DNA from: Cryptomeria japonica
Lineage: Eukaryota > Streptophyta > Pinopsida > Cupressales > Cupressaceae
Direction: 5' to 3'
Length of the DNA: 60,000 nt
Assembly (NCBI RefSeq): GCF_030272615.1
Contig: NC_081414.1
Location: forward strand, 306,349,164 to 306,409,163
A program made the position numbers and the translations under genes. Under the pieces are notes generated by a model. That model was not told the DNA's origin, ran no database searches, and saw only the letters and a list, made by a program, of their open reading frames with translations. Of the stretch, positions 1-10,115 are shown piece by piece. Every line of letters starts with the position of its first letter. Within the stretch, counting starts at the first letter, position 1.

Positions 1-1195
1 AAAATCAATCCGCGGGCATGAGCCAGGTCGGGCCCCAAAGTGGGTCCGACTAAAAAAAAAATTTGTTTCCAAGCAACTAACCCCTGGAATGCTTCACGGA
101 CCTCAAACACACCTCTGGAATCGATCGGCACCATTTTCGGATCATAAAATTGCATTTTACATCTTTCAGGCAATTACGCCACAATTTTCGCATTTAATCG
201 CGAAGACGTAATTTTCAAACCTGTCAAAACACCTTTCTGGAGCTCGCCATCTGACAGGCATGTACTTTGATATACAAGGATGACATCTACCAAATAGTTT
301 CTCAAGACGAGTCCCGAGAAAAGAGATATTAATTTCCGAAAACGGCCAACTGGCTTTGTCGACACTGCGGACTTGATGAAGTCAATGTTCTGGCAACACA
401 TGATGCCTTTCTCAAAAATATCAAACGACCTCCGTAGGCCCTCAAATTTGGAACACAGGTACCTTTAAGTACATACTAAAACTTTGGATTCTTAGTTCGA
501 TCACCAGACTGACAGGATGCAAACGGCACACTCACCAAAACGGCTACATTAACTGATCTAACACTGGAAGTGCGGATAACTGAATTTGATAGAAAAATGA
601 GTCCTTTTGAAAACCGATCAAACGGATTGATAAAAGCTTGAAATTTGAAATGTAGCTCACCATTTATACCAACATTAGCCCGGAACAAACATTCTGACAT
701 GACGCTCACCAGGACATTTTTACACTTGTGCAAACATCACAAACTACAAACGGATTGAGCTTTGAAAATTGAGCAAACAGATTCATTAGGACTTGAAATT
801 TTGCAGGCTGACTCATATTTATGCATACAATTGAATCCATTTTGAATTTCTCCATGACGATCAACAGGGCAAAAGATATAAACACCCAAAGTAGGCTACT
901 TAATAAAATTTGTAGTTGTGCCTAGAATGCACTTTTAGCTCACCCCTCGAAATGGGTACCTAGTAAACTTATCCAAATTGAATTCTGAAAGTTTCACATC
1001 ACTAAATAGGCCAAATGAAAGGTGTGGGACATGAATCCCAAGCCTTACCCTCTGAAAATCAACTGGCCCCATTTTACCCTCTCGCAAACTAGGCCCTTCA
1101 AACTGACTCGTTTAGGTATGCAGAGCAAATTTTTGGATTGGGCCTCTAAACTTGACTCAATTTTAATCAGTCCCAACAGAATGATCAGAAAGGAT
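1..1195 (-). other. Leader region of gypsy element G3 (partial, runs off window)
   Basis: This stretch lies downstream, on the minus strand, of a PBS and LTR, so by position it is the untranslated leader between PBS and gag of a Ty3/gypsy element. No open frame here resembles gag, and I recognise no domain. The motif GCTCACC or close variants recurs irregularly on the plus strand, without a clear period. G1 and G2 have leaders of about 2 kb, so gag of this element is expected beyond the left edge. Confidence 0.5.
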
Positions 1196-1214
1196 GTTCA
1201 CGTCGGGTTCACCA
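1196..1214 (-). promoter_or_regulatory. Primer-binding site of G3
   Basis: Read on the minus strand the 19 nt are TGGTGAACCCGACGTGAAC, starting 3 nt after the LTR end. The same 19 nt occur at the equivalent place in G2 (51850-51868), and G1 has them with one change (13449-13467). A TGGT start next to an LTR end is what is expected for pairing with the CCA end of a tRNA. The tRNA is not initiator Met, and I could not identify it. Confidence 0.8.
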
Positions 1215-1994
1215 AAATGTAAAGCGGAAAAATCGAACCCTAGTCGTTCTCCCCTCCCCAACTCCGAGGAGAGAGAAGGGAGATTCACTAGGGTCGATGG
1301 TTTTCACTTAGGAGGGACTTTACATTCAAAAGAGGGGTTGAAACCCACAAGATCCAATCCAACGCAATGCAAGATTGGATTCTATATGAGTTTCAAGGGT
1401 TAAGATAGCAAGGCAACCCTCTTTTGTAAAGAATGTAGATAGAATGATTAAGCTAGGAATACATAGAAAGTGAGAAAGATTCGTTTATAAACTGAGATAG
1501 GCATATAGGATGAAGCTGCGGACTTGGAATTAGCAGTAAAATGTCGAGACGGTGCTGTCCTGCAAATTTGAGCAAAAGTTGACAGGACGATGGTGCCCGG
1601 CGTGCACACGGTCCTCCAAAAAATCCGCGAAACGAAGGGGGATCTGTTCGTCTCTGCACAAGGATTCCAGATCTTCAATTTCAGCTGCGTACCTGCAACC
1701 TACACACAGAAAAGTGAAGATGATTGGGGGGTTAGGGATTAGGGGTTTGCCCTTAGGTCAAACCTCGTATTTGGAATTAACCAAGAAATGAGAAATGTTG
1801 TAAATGTAAATGGCTGTAATGTAAAACAAGTACTAGTACCTTGTTGTAAGGATGTTTGTATCCTTATATGCGAAGGTATAGATGTTGTTGTTTGTTGTAT
1901 GTTGTATGTTGTAGCATGTGATCTCCTCTTCAATGGTTGAATCCTTGTCTTGAATGCAACACTTAGCCTTGGATGGAGACTTAGAATGATCAAT

Positions 1995-2053
1995 TGCTTG
2001 AAGGAATGCTTGAATGCTTGAATGCTTGAATGTTTGAATGTTTGAATGTTTGA
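1995..2053. repeat. Short tandem repeat (TTGAATG-like) inside G3 LTR
   Basis: About six to seven tandem or near-tandem copies of GCTTGAAT/GTTTGAAT, period about 8 nt. It lies within the G3 LTR and looks like a simple slippage array; no function is inferred. Confidence 0.8.
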
Positions 2054-2235
2054 GTATCGTTTCCACCTTTTTCACCTCTCTCCAAATGAGAGAGGAAAAT
2101 GTAGTTTATATACTTGCCAATTAGGGTTGATAGACTGATTTTCCCGACCTTAAGCCGACCAGGAAATGTTATTTTCCAATTTGCAAACAAAAAGACCCGA
2201 AGTCCCATAGGAGACCGGGCCCAAAATAGGGCCAG

Positions 2236-2328
2236 GGACCAGGGCGCTGGGCGCCATGGTCCTAGGGGACCAGGGCGCTGGGCGGCCTAGTCCTGAAGGA
2301 CCAGGGCGCTGGGCACTCTGGTCCCACC
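2236..2328. repeat. Three 31-bp GC-rich repeats in G3 LTR
   Basis: The block GGACCAGGGCGCTGGGC starts at 2236, 2267 and 2298, exactly 31 bp apart, each followed by a variable tail. It is the most GC-rich part of an otherwise AT-rich window. It lies in the upstream (U3-like) part of the minus-strand LTR, where subrepeats often act as enhancers; that role is inference. Confidence 0.85.
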
Positions 2329-2495
2329 TCCCAGGACAGTAGGGTGCAAGGAGGGATCAGGCAGGGTGCTGGAAAAATGCAGTTTTGATGTTGTGGACAA
2401 GTTTCGGGGTCTCCATTCAGGTTCAGTGTTGCGTTGCCATCATGAAGACCCAAATGCGGTCGAAATTGCAAGTGTCGCAATTTTAGGATGCTACA

Positions 2496-2872
2496 GATAA
2501 TATGTCAGAGCTAGAGGATGTGTCTACTATAGAGGGGGGAGGACAGGGTGGTAATGGACATGATGTCGATCCATAGATTTGTAGAGCGTGGATTCAGAGT
2601 CTAGAGGACAAGGTTGCCAGACAGGCAATGATGAGATGCTGAATGGGAGGCATTCCATAGAGACTATGGTGAATTATAGACCTAGAGAGATTGTCTCTAG
2701 AGGGAGAGAGATGAGGCAATTAGATGGTCACAGATGATTCAGGCTTCCTATGATCAACATTTTTCTCCAGGTACCAATGCACGCAGATAGTCTGAAAGAC
2801 TCTATTACATTGCACATGAGGCTTTTTATTATCGATAGCTGTACCATGACATTGTACCTGAGGAATAGAGAG
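2496..2872. other. Unassigned segment between G3 and element A
   Basis: These 377 bp lie between the outer end of the G3 LTR and the outer end of the A 3' LTR. The base composition is purine-rich on the plus strand (GAGAG and TAGAG runs). Translation gives only short broken frames, and I recognise no family. It is probably the remains of whatever both elements inserted into. Confidence 0.4.
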
Positions 2873-4128
2873 TGTAAGGAAATCACAGTGTGAAAAAGCC
2901 TTCCTAATGTCAATTAACAGGAAAGATCATGCAAGAATGTAGTTTAAAACTTTTACAGAACGTTAAGAATAACATAGATAAAACACATAGAATCAATGTA
3001 GAGACAAAACACCAAGAATTATGTGGGAAAACCCATTCGGGAAAAAAACCACCACCAATAGTGGAAACACTTTATTTCCAGTAAATGAATTTACAATAAA
3101 GTTTTAGTCTACAAATATAGGTATTCATTCTTAGATTCTCACGAACTGGACACTAAATTGAGCATATGATAATCTATCTCTCTACCATAGTTATCCAATG
3201 GCTACATATATCAAATTGTCGATAGTTCATCTGAGCAACTGCACCAACAATTTGAAGTCTAACCATCTGCGTCGGTCTACATTCATGAGAAACACAAGAT
3301 CCCACATGCACCAGGAAGTTAGGTTGGTTCGTATTCATATACACCAACAAGACCATCTTCAGTGTTCAAGTGTTTATCTTTTGGAACCAATATCAACCCA
3401 ATCACTGAAGGAGACCTCATTAGGTATCGGTGTAGCAAACAACCAGTTCTCGCGATCTCCAATAATACCCCAATCACTGAAGGCAATTCCATCAGGTCAT
3501 CAGCAAGACAACCAAACAGCTATCCCGATCATCCAGCCTTTCTTGATTTCGTTCTGCACTCCACCACGTGGCACCCCCTGATTAGCTCTGGGGTCCCTAC
3601 CCTACCACCTTAGCATGGCCTCACTAACCACCTAGAATAAAGCTCTCTTTTCAGGCCCCACCTTGGTGACCAAGTCATAGAGGATAACCTTTGTGCATCT
3701 CTCCATAGCAGTATAGCGACAATCGTCCGATCATCCCAGACTTTCTCACTCGTTACCTTGCCTGAGCTGCTAACTTGTCGAGCCCCACCACTTGGTCGCC
3801 AAGCCACGATGGATAACTTTCATGTGTCTCCATCATGCAGTATAGTGACATTCATTGATTCATCTTCAACTTGCATGGTCTTTAACTTGCTTCTTTTCTT
3901 CACGTGCTTTGTCGCAAAGCCACAGGGAATAACTTTCGATCATCTTCCCATCATGGTATAGCGACAACTGTTAGATCATCTTGAACTTTATCACCAGTTA
4001 ACCGATCATAGGAAGAAGATTCCATTTTCCCATTGGAAAAATTCACATCGATAGTTGTTCCATCGGGATAGGTTACTCCAATCAGTCTGAACACAAGTCA
4101 AGTTAATTCGAGGTAAATATTTCCAACA
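2873..4128 (-). repeat. 3' LTR of copia element A
   Basis: 1,256 bp. On the minus strand it starts TGTTGGAAAT and ends TTTCCTTACA, and it is preceded by a polypurine tract. It matches 8220-9474 along its whole length with many point differences, for example in the stretches around 3200-3600 and 8540-8940. The 3' and 5' LTRs of A are visibly more divergent from each other than the two copies of the 5' LTR at 8220 and 28996, so A is older than the 20.8-kb duplication. Confidence 0.9.
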
Positions 4129-4140
4129 AACTCCCACTTG
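4129..4140 (-). promoter_or_regulatory. Polypurine tract of element A
   Basis: Minus strand CAAGTGGGAGTT directly abuts the 3' LTR start TGTTGG. It is the plus-strand DNA primer site expected at this position in copia elements. The same tract stands before the LTRs at 9474 and 30250. Confidence 0.8.
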
Positions 4141-5560
4141 ACGAGGAATTCACTAGATCGATTACCATTTTAGATGTTACTGAGAATCATGGGTATCAGA
4201 CCCATAAAATTAGAACACCACCTGAACTTGTGAGTGCTCACAGATTTCATCAAGGCATCTACAACATTTTCCAGAGTGTCTACTTTGTTAAGATAAACTT
4301 TTCCATCTTCCACCATGTCACGAACAAAGTTATACTGAAAATCAATATGCTTTGATCTGGCATGGAAAGTAGGATTCTTCACCAAACATATCGCACTTTG
4401 ACTATCACTCCAAATTTCAACCTACCCTACATCAAAACCAATATTTGAACTCAAACGCCTAAGCAAGACAAATCCTTTACAAGCATGTGTGGTTTCCATG
4501 TATTCTGCCTCTATAGTGGACAAAGTGACTATAGATTTCCGCTTGCTCATCCAACTAATTGCTCCACCATTCATGACAAAAACATATCCACTAGTGGATC
4601 TTATGCTGTCTATGTCTCCTGCCCAATGAGAATACACAAAACCACATACACTAAGATTTATCTTTGAATCATTAGAATGACCATGATAGCACAAAGCAAA
4701 ATCTGAAGTTCCCTTCAGATATCTAAACACCCTCTTTACAACATTCCAATGTAGCCTTCCTGGATTCGACATAAACCTGCTAAGTACTCCCACTAGTTGG
4801 GCAATGTCTATTCTTGTACAAACTATAACATACATCAAGCAGCTAATAACACTTGCATAAGGGATTTTCTTCATGTCAACAATCTCTTTAGGAGATTTAA
4901 GACTGTCATGCATAGTTAACTTAGTTCCCTGCAAGATGGGAACAACCTATGTTTTACAGTCAGAAATATGAAACCTGTCAAGAACATTGGTTATATACAT
5001 TCTCTACCTGAGCCAAATTTTTCTCTTAGATCTATTCCTTTTGATCCCCATTCCTAGAATGTAATTTTCTTCTCCTAAGTCCTTCATTTCAAATTTCATA
5101 GATAACTGAGATCATAGCTTTTGTATTTCCTATGAACAACATGTTGTCTACATACAAAGCTATGATAAGAATCCTATTGCCTTTAGTTTTGTAGTAAAGA
5201 TAATGATCATCTTTTGATCTCACAAATCCCAAGGAAAAAACAAAATGTATCATACTTTTGATACCACATTCTGGGAGACTGTTTCAAACCATACAGAGAC
5301 TTCTTGAGTTTGCATACCAAATGTTCTTTACCTTTTTCCACAAAGTGTTCAGGCTGAGACATATAAATCTCTTCTTCAAGATTACCATGAAGAAACATTG
5401 TCTTCACATCCATCTGCTCAATCTCCCAATCATATGTTGTTGCAAGTGACAAGAGAGATCTGATAGATGTCAGCTTAGCCACAGGAGAAAAGATCACTCC
5501 ATAGTCAATACCTTCCTTTTAAGAATACCCCTTTGCAACCAATCTTGCTTTATTCTTATC
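4141..5560 (-). pseudogene. Element A reverse transcriptase and RNase H (broken)
   Basis: Read from 5560 down. RT motifs include the segment with MDVKTMFLHGNLEEEIYM and YGLKQSPRMWYQKYD (5207-5497). The catalytic box at about 5133-5147 reads YVDN rather than YVDD, so the second metal-binding aspartate is lost. RNase H follows: KGTSDFALCYHG, ISWMSKRKS, IEAEYM (4422-4934), then WSDSQSAICL and SKHIDFQYNFVRDMVEDGKVYL, ending near 4170. Several frame changes and stops separate these pieces. The right copy (25402-26360) has YVDK at the same box. The family is certain; the gene is a pseudogene. Confidence 0.9.
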
Positions 5561-6757
5561 AATGCTACGATCTGGACCATACTTCTTTTTGAATACCCAC
5601 TAGTAGCCTATAGGATTTCTACCTTTAGGCAATGGCACCAAATCCAAAGTTCCATTTTTATCCAATGATGACATTTCATCATTCATGGCTTCCAAACAGG
5701 AATCTAAATCAGACAACTTAATAACTTCTTTGACAATCCTAGGCTCATCAGTATCTGCAAGTAAAGCATAAGCACAATTAACATTCAACATAGAGTGACT
5801 ATACTTATTAGGTGTATACGTATCAGGTTCCCGCCCCTCTCGAGTAGATCTTCTCAACTCTAGTGTTGAGGCTTCTTGAGGTTCAATAGGAGGCTCATCA
5901 TCATGTTCTTCTTCAGAACTACTTGAACTACTTGAACTCTCCTCATCTTCAGGTATCTTTGGAGATTCTTCCTTACCTAGAGGAATTTCAACCTTGGCTT
6001 CTCCTTGCTTTCCTATGTTGTGATCTGGTGACATAGGTTTCAGCTCATGAAATATCACACTTCTCTTGTACATAACCTTTCTATTCACTAGATTCCAAAG
6101 TTTGTATCCTTTCACACCAACTCCATAGCCAATGAAGATACATTTCACAACTTTTTAATCCAACTTAGATCTATCAATATCAAGCACATGAGCATATTCC
6201 TCTACACCAAAAACACGAAGCTGCCTTAAAGAAGGTTTCCTACCATACCATGCTTCCATAGGTGTTTTGTCAACCAATGCTGAAGTAGGAGAGTGATTCA
6301 GTAGGTAACATGCTATAGCAGCTGCTTCAGCCCAGAATTTTTGTTCCAGCCCAGCTTCACTCAACATGCTTCTTGCTTTCTCTATTAGAGACCGATTCAA
6401 CCTTTTAGCAACTCCATTTTGTTGTGGAGTGTAAGGTATGGTATTATGTCTCTTAATTCCATGATCAACACAGTACTTGTCAAAATTTGTACTACAGTAT
6501 TCACCACCATTGTCTATTCTTAAACATTTAATCCTTCTCCCAATCTGATTTTCAACAAGGTTCTTAAACTCCTTAAACCGACTAAACACTTCAGATAGAG
6601 AAGGAACATCCACTAGAACAAACACATCAAAGTGAACATAATCTAGAATGTCATAAGACTTATGCAAACTGGAATCAAACTGAACATGGTTATGCTTTCC
6701 AAAGATGTAGTGTTTGTAGGAAATCAAACTCAAAACTACAATCATCCAGACCTTCAA
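5561..6757 (-). pseudogene. Element A integrase and linker to RT (broken)
   Basis: The integrase core is at 6155-6757: KHNHVQFDSS, then LDYVHFDVF where the first catalytic Asp of DDE is expected, CLRIDNGGEY with the second, and PYTPQQNGVAKRLN where the catalytic Glu is replaced by Lys. MEAWYGRKPSLRQLRVFG is the usual copia integrase C-terminal signature. A stop follows at about 6152. The frame reopens as CIFIGYGVGVKGYKLW (5600-6148) with a Ser/Glu-rich linker (about 5880-5950) before the RT. The E-to-K change in the DDE triad makes the enzyme inactive apart from the stops. Confidence 0.9.
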
Positions 6758-7330
6758 CCAGATTCTTATTCTTCAAATATTTTAAACCTTTTTCACCTAT
6801 GTGGCCTAACCTATTATGCCAAAGTATTTTTTTCTCAGTAGGAAGTTTAGCTTCAATTGAATTAGAATTCTCCATCATTACAGTTGTCTCAATAGAATTT
6901 TCAGAGGTTACATTACAACATAGAGGTTCAACATTTAACCTATACAGTGTACCAATGCGATCACTCTTTGCCAATACAATGGAACCCCTAGTCATCTTGC
7001 AACCACTAGATACAAATGTAGCTTGTACTCCAACATCATTAAGTTTACTTACAGAGAGAAGGTTTCTTACCAAACCTGGTATATGAAGAACTCCATTGAT
7101 CCCCTTCACTCTACCATCTGGGAATTGAATTTTAATTCTACCTCTCCCTACAATCTCCAACATAGAATCACTAGCCAAGTATACCTTTCCACCAACATAC
7201 AGTTCATACTTCGAGAACTAATCGTTATGGGAGGTCATGTAAAAAGATGCACCAGAATCTACTAACTAGGTGTCATCTAAGGTAGGCACTACTAGGGCTT
7301 CTATAAATGCATCTACATCACTCTGAGAAG
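6690..7330 (-). pseudogene. Element A protease and GAG-pre-integrase domain (broken)
   Basis: On the minus strand near 7240-7270 the aspartic protease motif LVDSGAS is intact, followed by FYMTSHND and, after a stop, YELYVGGKVYLASD. The domain continues with GVLHIPGLVRNLLSVSKL (6690-7178). A GAG-pre-integrase zinc motif follows in ILWHNRLGHIGEKGLKYL. The next frame (integrase) overlaps after a frameshift near 6700-6750. Stops lie on both sides of the DSG motif, so it cannot be translated as one piece. Confidence 0.85.
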
Positions 7331-7379
7331 ATTCAATGTCAGAATACTTCTTCTTTTTCTTCTCCTCCTTGCAATCCTT

Positions 7380-8101
7380 TCAGATATGCCCTTTTTGCCC
7401 ACAGTTCCAGCACTTCACCTTTGACTTCTTGCCTAGATATTTTGATCTCTCTTGAGACTTGGACTTGTACTTCTTTCCTTTCTTCTTATCTTTTTCCTTT
7501 GGTCTACCTCGAACAGAGAGTACATCCTTTGTCACCTTAGAATACTTCTTTCTCATTTCTTCTGACAAAAGTGTATTAACCACAGTATCCATCTTGAACT
7601 AGGTTGTAGTACTACCGATAGCATCACTAAGTGATCCCAAGAGTCAGGCAATGAACATAATAGTAGCATGCAACATTCTTCTTCCTGAATGGACACACCC
7701 ACAAAAGTTAACTGTGGAAGAACCATGTTGAATGAATTCAAGTGGTCCACCAATGGTTTTCCTGCATCCATCTTCAGAGAGTACAACTTCTTCCTCAAGA
7801 AAAGTTTATTCACCAAGGACTTGCCTTGATAAATATCTCTCAACTTATTTCAAATAAGATTTGTAGTTTTCTCTTCATGGATGTTTAACAAAACACAATC
7901 AGCAAGACATAGCTTGATTAGACCCCTTGCCTTCCAGTCGGCTAATTCCCAATCCTCTTGCTTCATGCCTATAGGTTTTTGTGCGGACATCACAATCCAA
8001 AGGTCTCGGTCAACCAACAAATCTTCCATCTTGAGTTTCCATAGTTTGAAACAAGAACCATTAAACTTCTCCATGGCTATGCGCCCTGAGGTGCTCACCA
8101 T
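7380..8101 (-). pseudogene. Element A gag (broken)
   Basis: Start ATG at 8101 gives MVSTSGRIAMEKFNGSCF, followed by LWKLKMEDLLVDRDLWIVM, the N-terminal signature of plant copia gag. Frames 7850-8101 and 7553-7843 belong together. A shift leads to 7380-7592, a basic Lys-rich stretch ending in the zinc knuckle start CWNCGQKGHI at 7380-7410, cut by a stop before the last Cys. It lies 105 nt downstream of the PBS, the normal place for a gag start. The right copy is 28155-28877. Confidence 0.88.
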
Positions 8102-8205
8102 CTTAACCTATAAAACAAATAGGTAGACACTCTGCAAGACTCCCACTGAAAGAGAAATGACACAAAAAACTAACCCTGCCCAACAAGGATTAAAAAATGG
8201 GCCAA

Positions 8206-8217
8206 GCTCTAATACCA
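8206..8217 (-). promoter_or_regulatory. Primer-binding site of element A (left copy)
   Basis: Minus strand TGGTATTAGAGC, two nt after the LTR end. This is the initiator tRNA-Met site TGGTATCAGAGC with one C-to-T change. The right copy (28982-28993) keeps the C, so the change arose after the duplication. Confidence 0.9.
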
Positions 8218-8219
8218 CT

Positions 8220-9474
8220 TGTAAGGAAAGAACAGTGCAGAAATGCCTTCTTAATGTCAATTAATAGAGAAGATCATGCAAGAATGCAATTTAAAACTTT
8301 TACAGAATGTTAAGAATAACATAGACAAAACACATAGAATCAACACAAAGATAGAATACCAAGAATTACGTGGGAAAACCCTTTCAAGAAAAAACCCACC
8401 ACCAATAGTTGAAACACTTTATTTGAAGTAAATGAATTTACAATAAAGTTTCAGTCTGCAAATACAGGTATTCGTTCTCAGATTCTCACGAACTGGATAC
8501 TATAATTGGAATATGATAATCTGTCTCTCTATCATAGTTATCCAATGGCTACATATATCAGATTATCTATAGTTAATCTAAGCAACTATAGCAATGGTTT
8601 GAAGTCTAACTGTCTGCGTTGGTTTGCATTGATGAGAAACACAATATCCCACATGCACCAGGAAGTCGGGTTGGTTCGTATTCATATACACCAACAAGAC
8701 CATCTTCAGTGTTCAAGTGTTTATCTTTTGGAACCGATATCAACCCGATCGCCTAAGGCGACCTCATCAGGTATCAATGCAACAAACAACCAGTTCTCCC
8801 AATCTCCAATAATACCTCGATCATTGAAGGCAATTCCATCAGGTCATCGACAAGACAACCAAACAGCTATCTCGATCATCCGATCATCCTTGATCTCTTT
8901 CTGTGCTCTGCCACATGGCACCACTTGATTGGCTTCGGGGTCCCTACCCTGCCACCTTAGCATGGCCTCACTGACTGCTCAGAATGAAGCTCTCTTGTCG
9001 GGCCCCACCTTGGTCACCAAGTTGCAGAGTATAACCTTCATGCATCTCACCATAGCGGTATAGAGACAATCGTCTGATCATCCCCGACTTGCTCACTCGT
9101 TAACTCTCTTGAGCTGCTAACTTGTCGAACCCCACCACTTGGTCACCAAGCCACGATGGATAATGTTTGTGCATCTCCATCATGTGGATAGCGACAGTCG
9201 TTGATTCACCTTCAACCTACATGGTCTTTAACTTGCTTCTTTTTTTCATGTGCTTTATCGCCAAGCCACATGGAATAAATTTTGATCGTCTTCCCATCGC
9301 GGTATAGCAATAACCGTTGGATCATCTTGAACTTGATCACCTGTTAATTGATCACAAGAAGAAGATTCCATTTTCCCATCAGAAAAATTCACACCGACAG
9401 CTGTTCCATCGGGATAGGTTACTCTGATCAGTCTGAACACAAGTCAAGTTAATTCGAGGCACATATTTCCAACA
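8220..9474 (-). repeat. 5' LTR of element A, also 3' LTR of A' (left copy)
   Basis: 1,255 bp, TGTTGGAAAT...CCTTACA on the minus strand. On one side it is followed by the PBS and gag of A. On the other it is preceded by the PPT (AACTCCCACTTG on the plus strand, 9475-9486) and RNase H end of A'. One LTR thus serves two internal regions, the usual product of unequal recombination between LTRs of neighbouring copies. Confidence 0.9.
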
Positions 9475-9919
9475 AACTCCCACTTGATAATAAATTCACT
9501 GGACTGATTACCATTTCAAATGTTAGTAAGAATCATGGGCATCAAGACCCATAGAATTAGAACACCACCTGAACTTGTGAGTGCTCATAGGTTTCATCAA
9601 GGTGTCTGCAACATTTTCCAGAGTTTCTACCTTGTTAAGATAAACTTTTCCATCTTCCACCATGTCACGAACAAAGTGATACTGAACGTCAATATGCTTT
9701 GATCTAACATGGAAAGTAGGATTATTTGCCAAACATATGGCACTCTGACTGTCACTCCAAATTTCAACCTTCCCTGCATCAAAACCAATATTTGAACTCA
9801 AACGCCTAAGCCAGACAACTTCTTTACAAGCTTGTATGGTCACCATGTATTCTGCCTCTGCAGTGGACAAAACAGATTGTCGCTTGCTCATCCAACTAAT
9901 TGCTCCACCATTCATGACA
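9475..9919 (-). pseudogene. A' fragment: PPT and RNase H C-terminal part (left copy)
   Basis: An open stretch (9523-9963) encodes ISWMSKRQSVLSTAEAEYM, WSDSQSAICLANNPTFHV and SKHIDVQYHFVRDMVEDGKVYL, ending MGLDAHDSY. These are the RNase H catalytic region and tail of a copia element of the A type. It is closer to intact than the RNase H of A itself. Similarity to A stops abruptly at 9919, where element B LTR sequence begins, so everything upstream (RT, integrase, gag) is missing. Confidence 0.9.
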
Positions 9920-9920
9920 C

Positions 9921-10115
9921 CGGGAAGGAAAAATGAGAGGAGGGGGGGTGAATCAGTTGTCAATAAAATGCAACATAAAATAGATTACTCCAACTTTAAA
10001 ACTCAGTGCCAGTAAAATAGATTAATAGTTATAGTAATACCAGTACAACTTAATGCATGAAACAGAAAGAAAAACAACATCCACAACACATGACACAAAT
10101 ATTTTGACGTGGAAA
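9921..10115 (-). repeat. Truncated 3' LTR of element B (left copy)
   Basis: About 195 bp matching 54425-54615 (GGGAAGG, then GGGGTGAATCAGTTGTCAAT and onwards), the last part of the B LTR in minus-strand reading. The first roughly 900 bp of the LTR, the PPT and the 3' untranslated region are missing, because RNase H codons begin directly at 10116. It is an internal deletion that joined RNase H to the LTR end. Confidence 0.8.

Larger units (their letters stand above)
1218..2495 (-). repeat. 5' LTR of gypsy element G3
   Basis: On the minus strand the segment begins TGTAGCATCC and ends GCTTTACA, giving TG...CA ends, 1,278 bp, directly followed by the PBS. It contains a run of short heptamer-like repeats and a GC-rich triple repeat (listed separately). 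No second LTR of this element is in the window, so the ends are inferred from the PBS on one side and the TG terminus on the other. The sequence differs from the LTRs of G1 and G2 although the PBS is shared. Confidence 0.75.
2873..9474 (-). mobile_element. Ty1/copia retrotransposon A (left copy), two LTRs
   Basis: Element of about 6.6 kb with, in minus-strand order: 5' LTR (8220-9474), PBS (8206-8217), gag, protease, integrase, reverse transcriptase, RNase H, PPT (4129-4140) and 3' LTR (2873-4128). The integrase-before-RT order defines Ty1/copia. The coding part changes frame several times and carries stops, so it is dead. The outer flank of the 5' LTR is not host DNA but the PPT and RNase H end of another A-type element. 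No target-site duplication can therefore be tested, and the LTR is shared in an LTR-internal-LTR-internal arrangement. Confidence 0.9.

Noticed and set aside
1448-1791. Overlapping frames on both strands within the G3 LTR
   Set aside because: Short, no family match, and located in LTR sequence.
2496-2872. Possible gag remnant between G3 and A
   Set aside because: Translations gave only suggestive acidic and basic words without any motif I could name; kept as unassigned.
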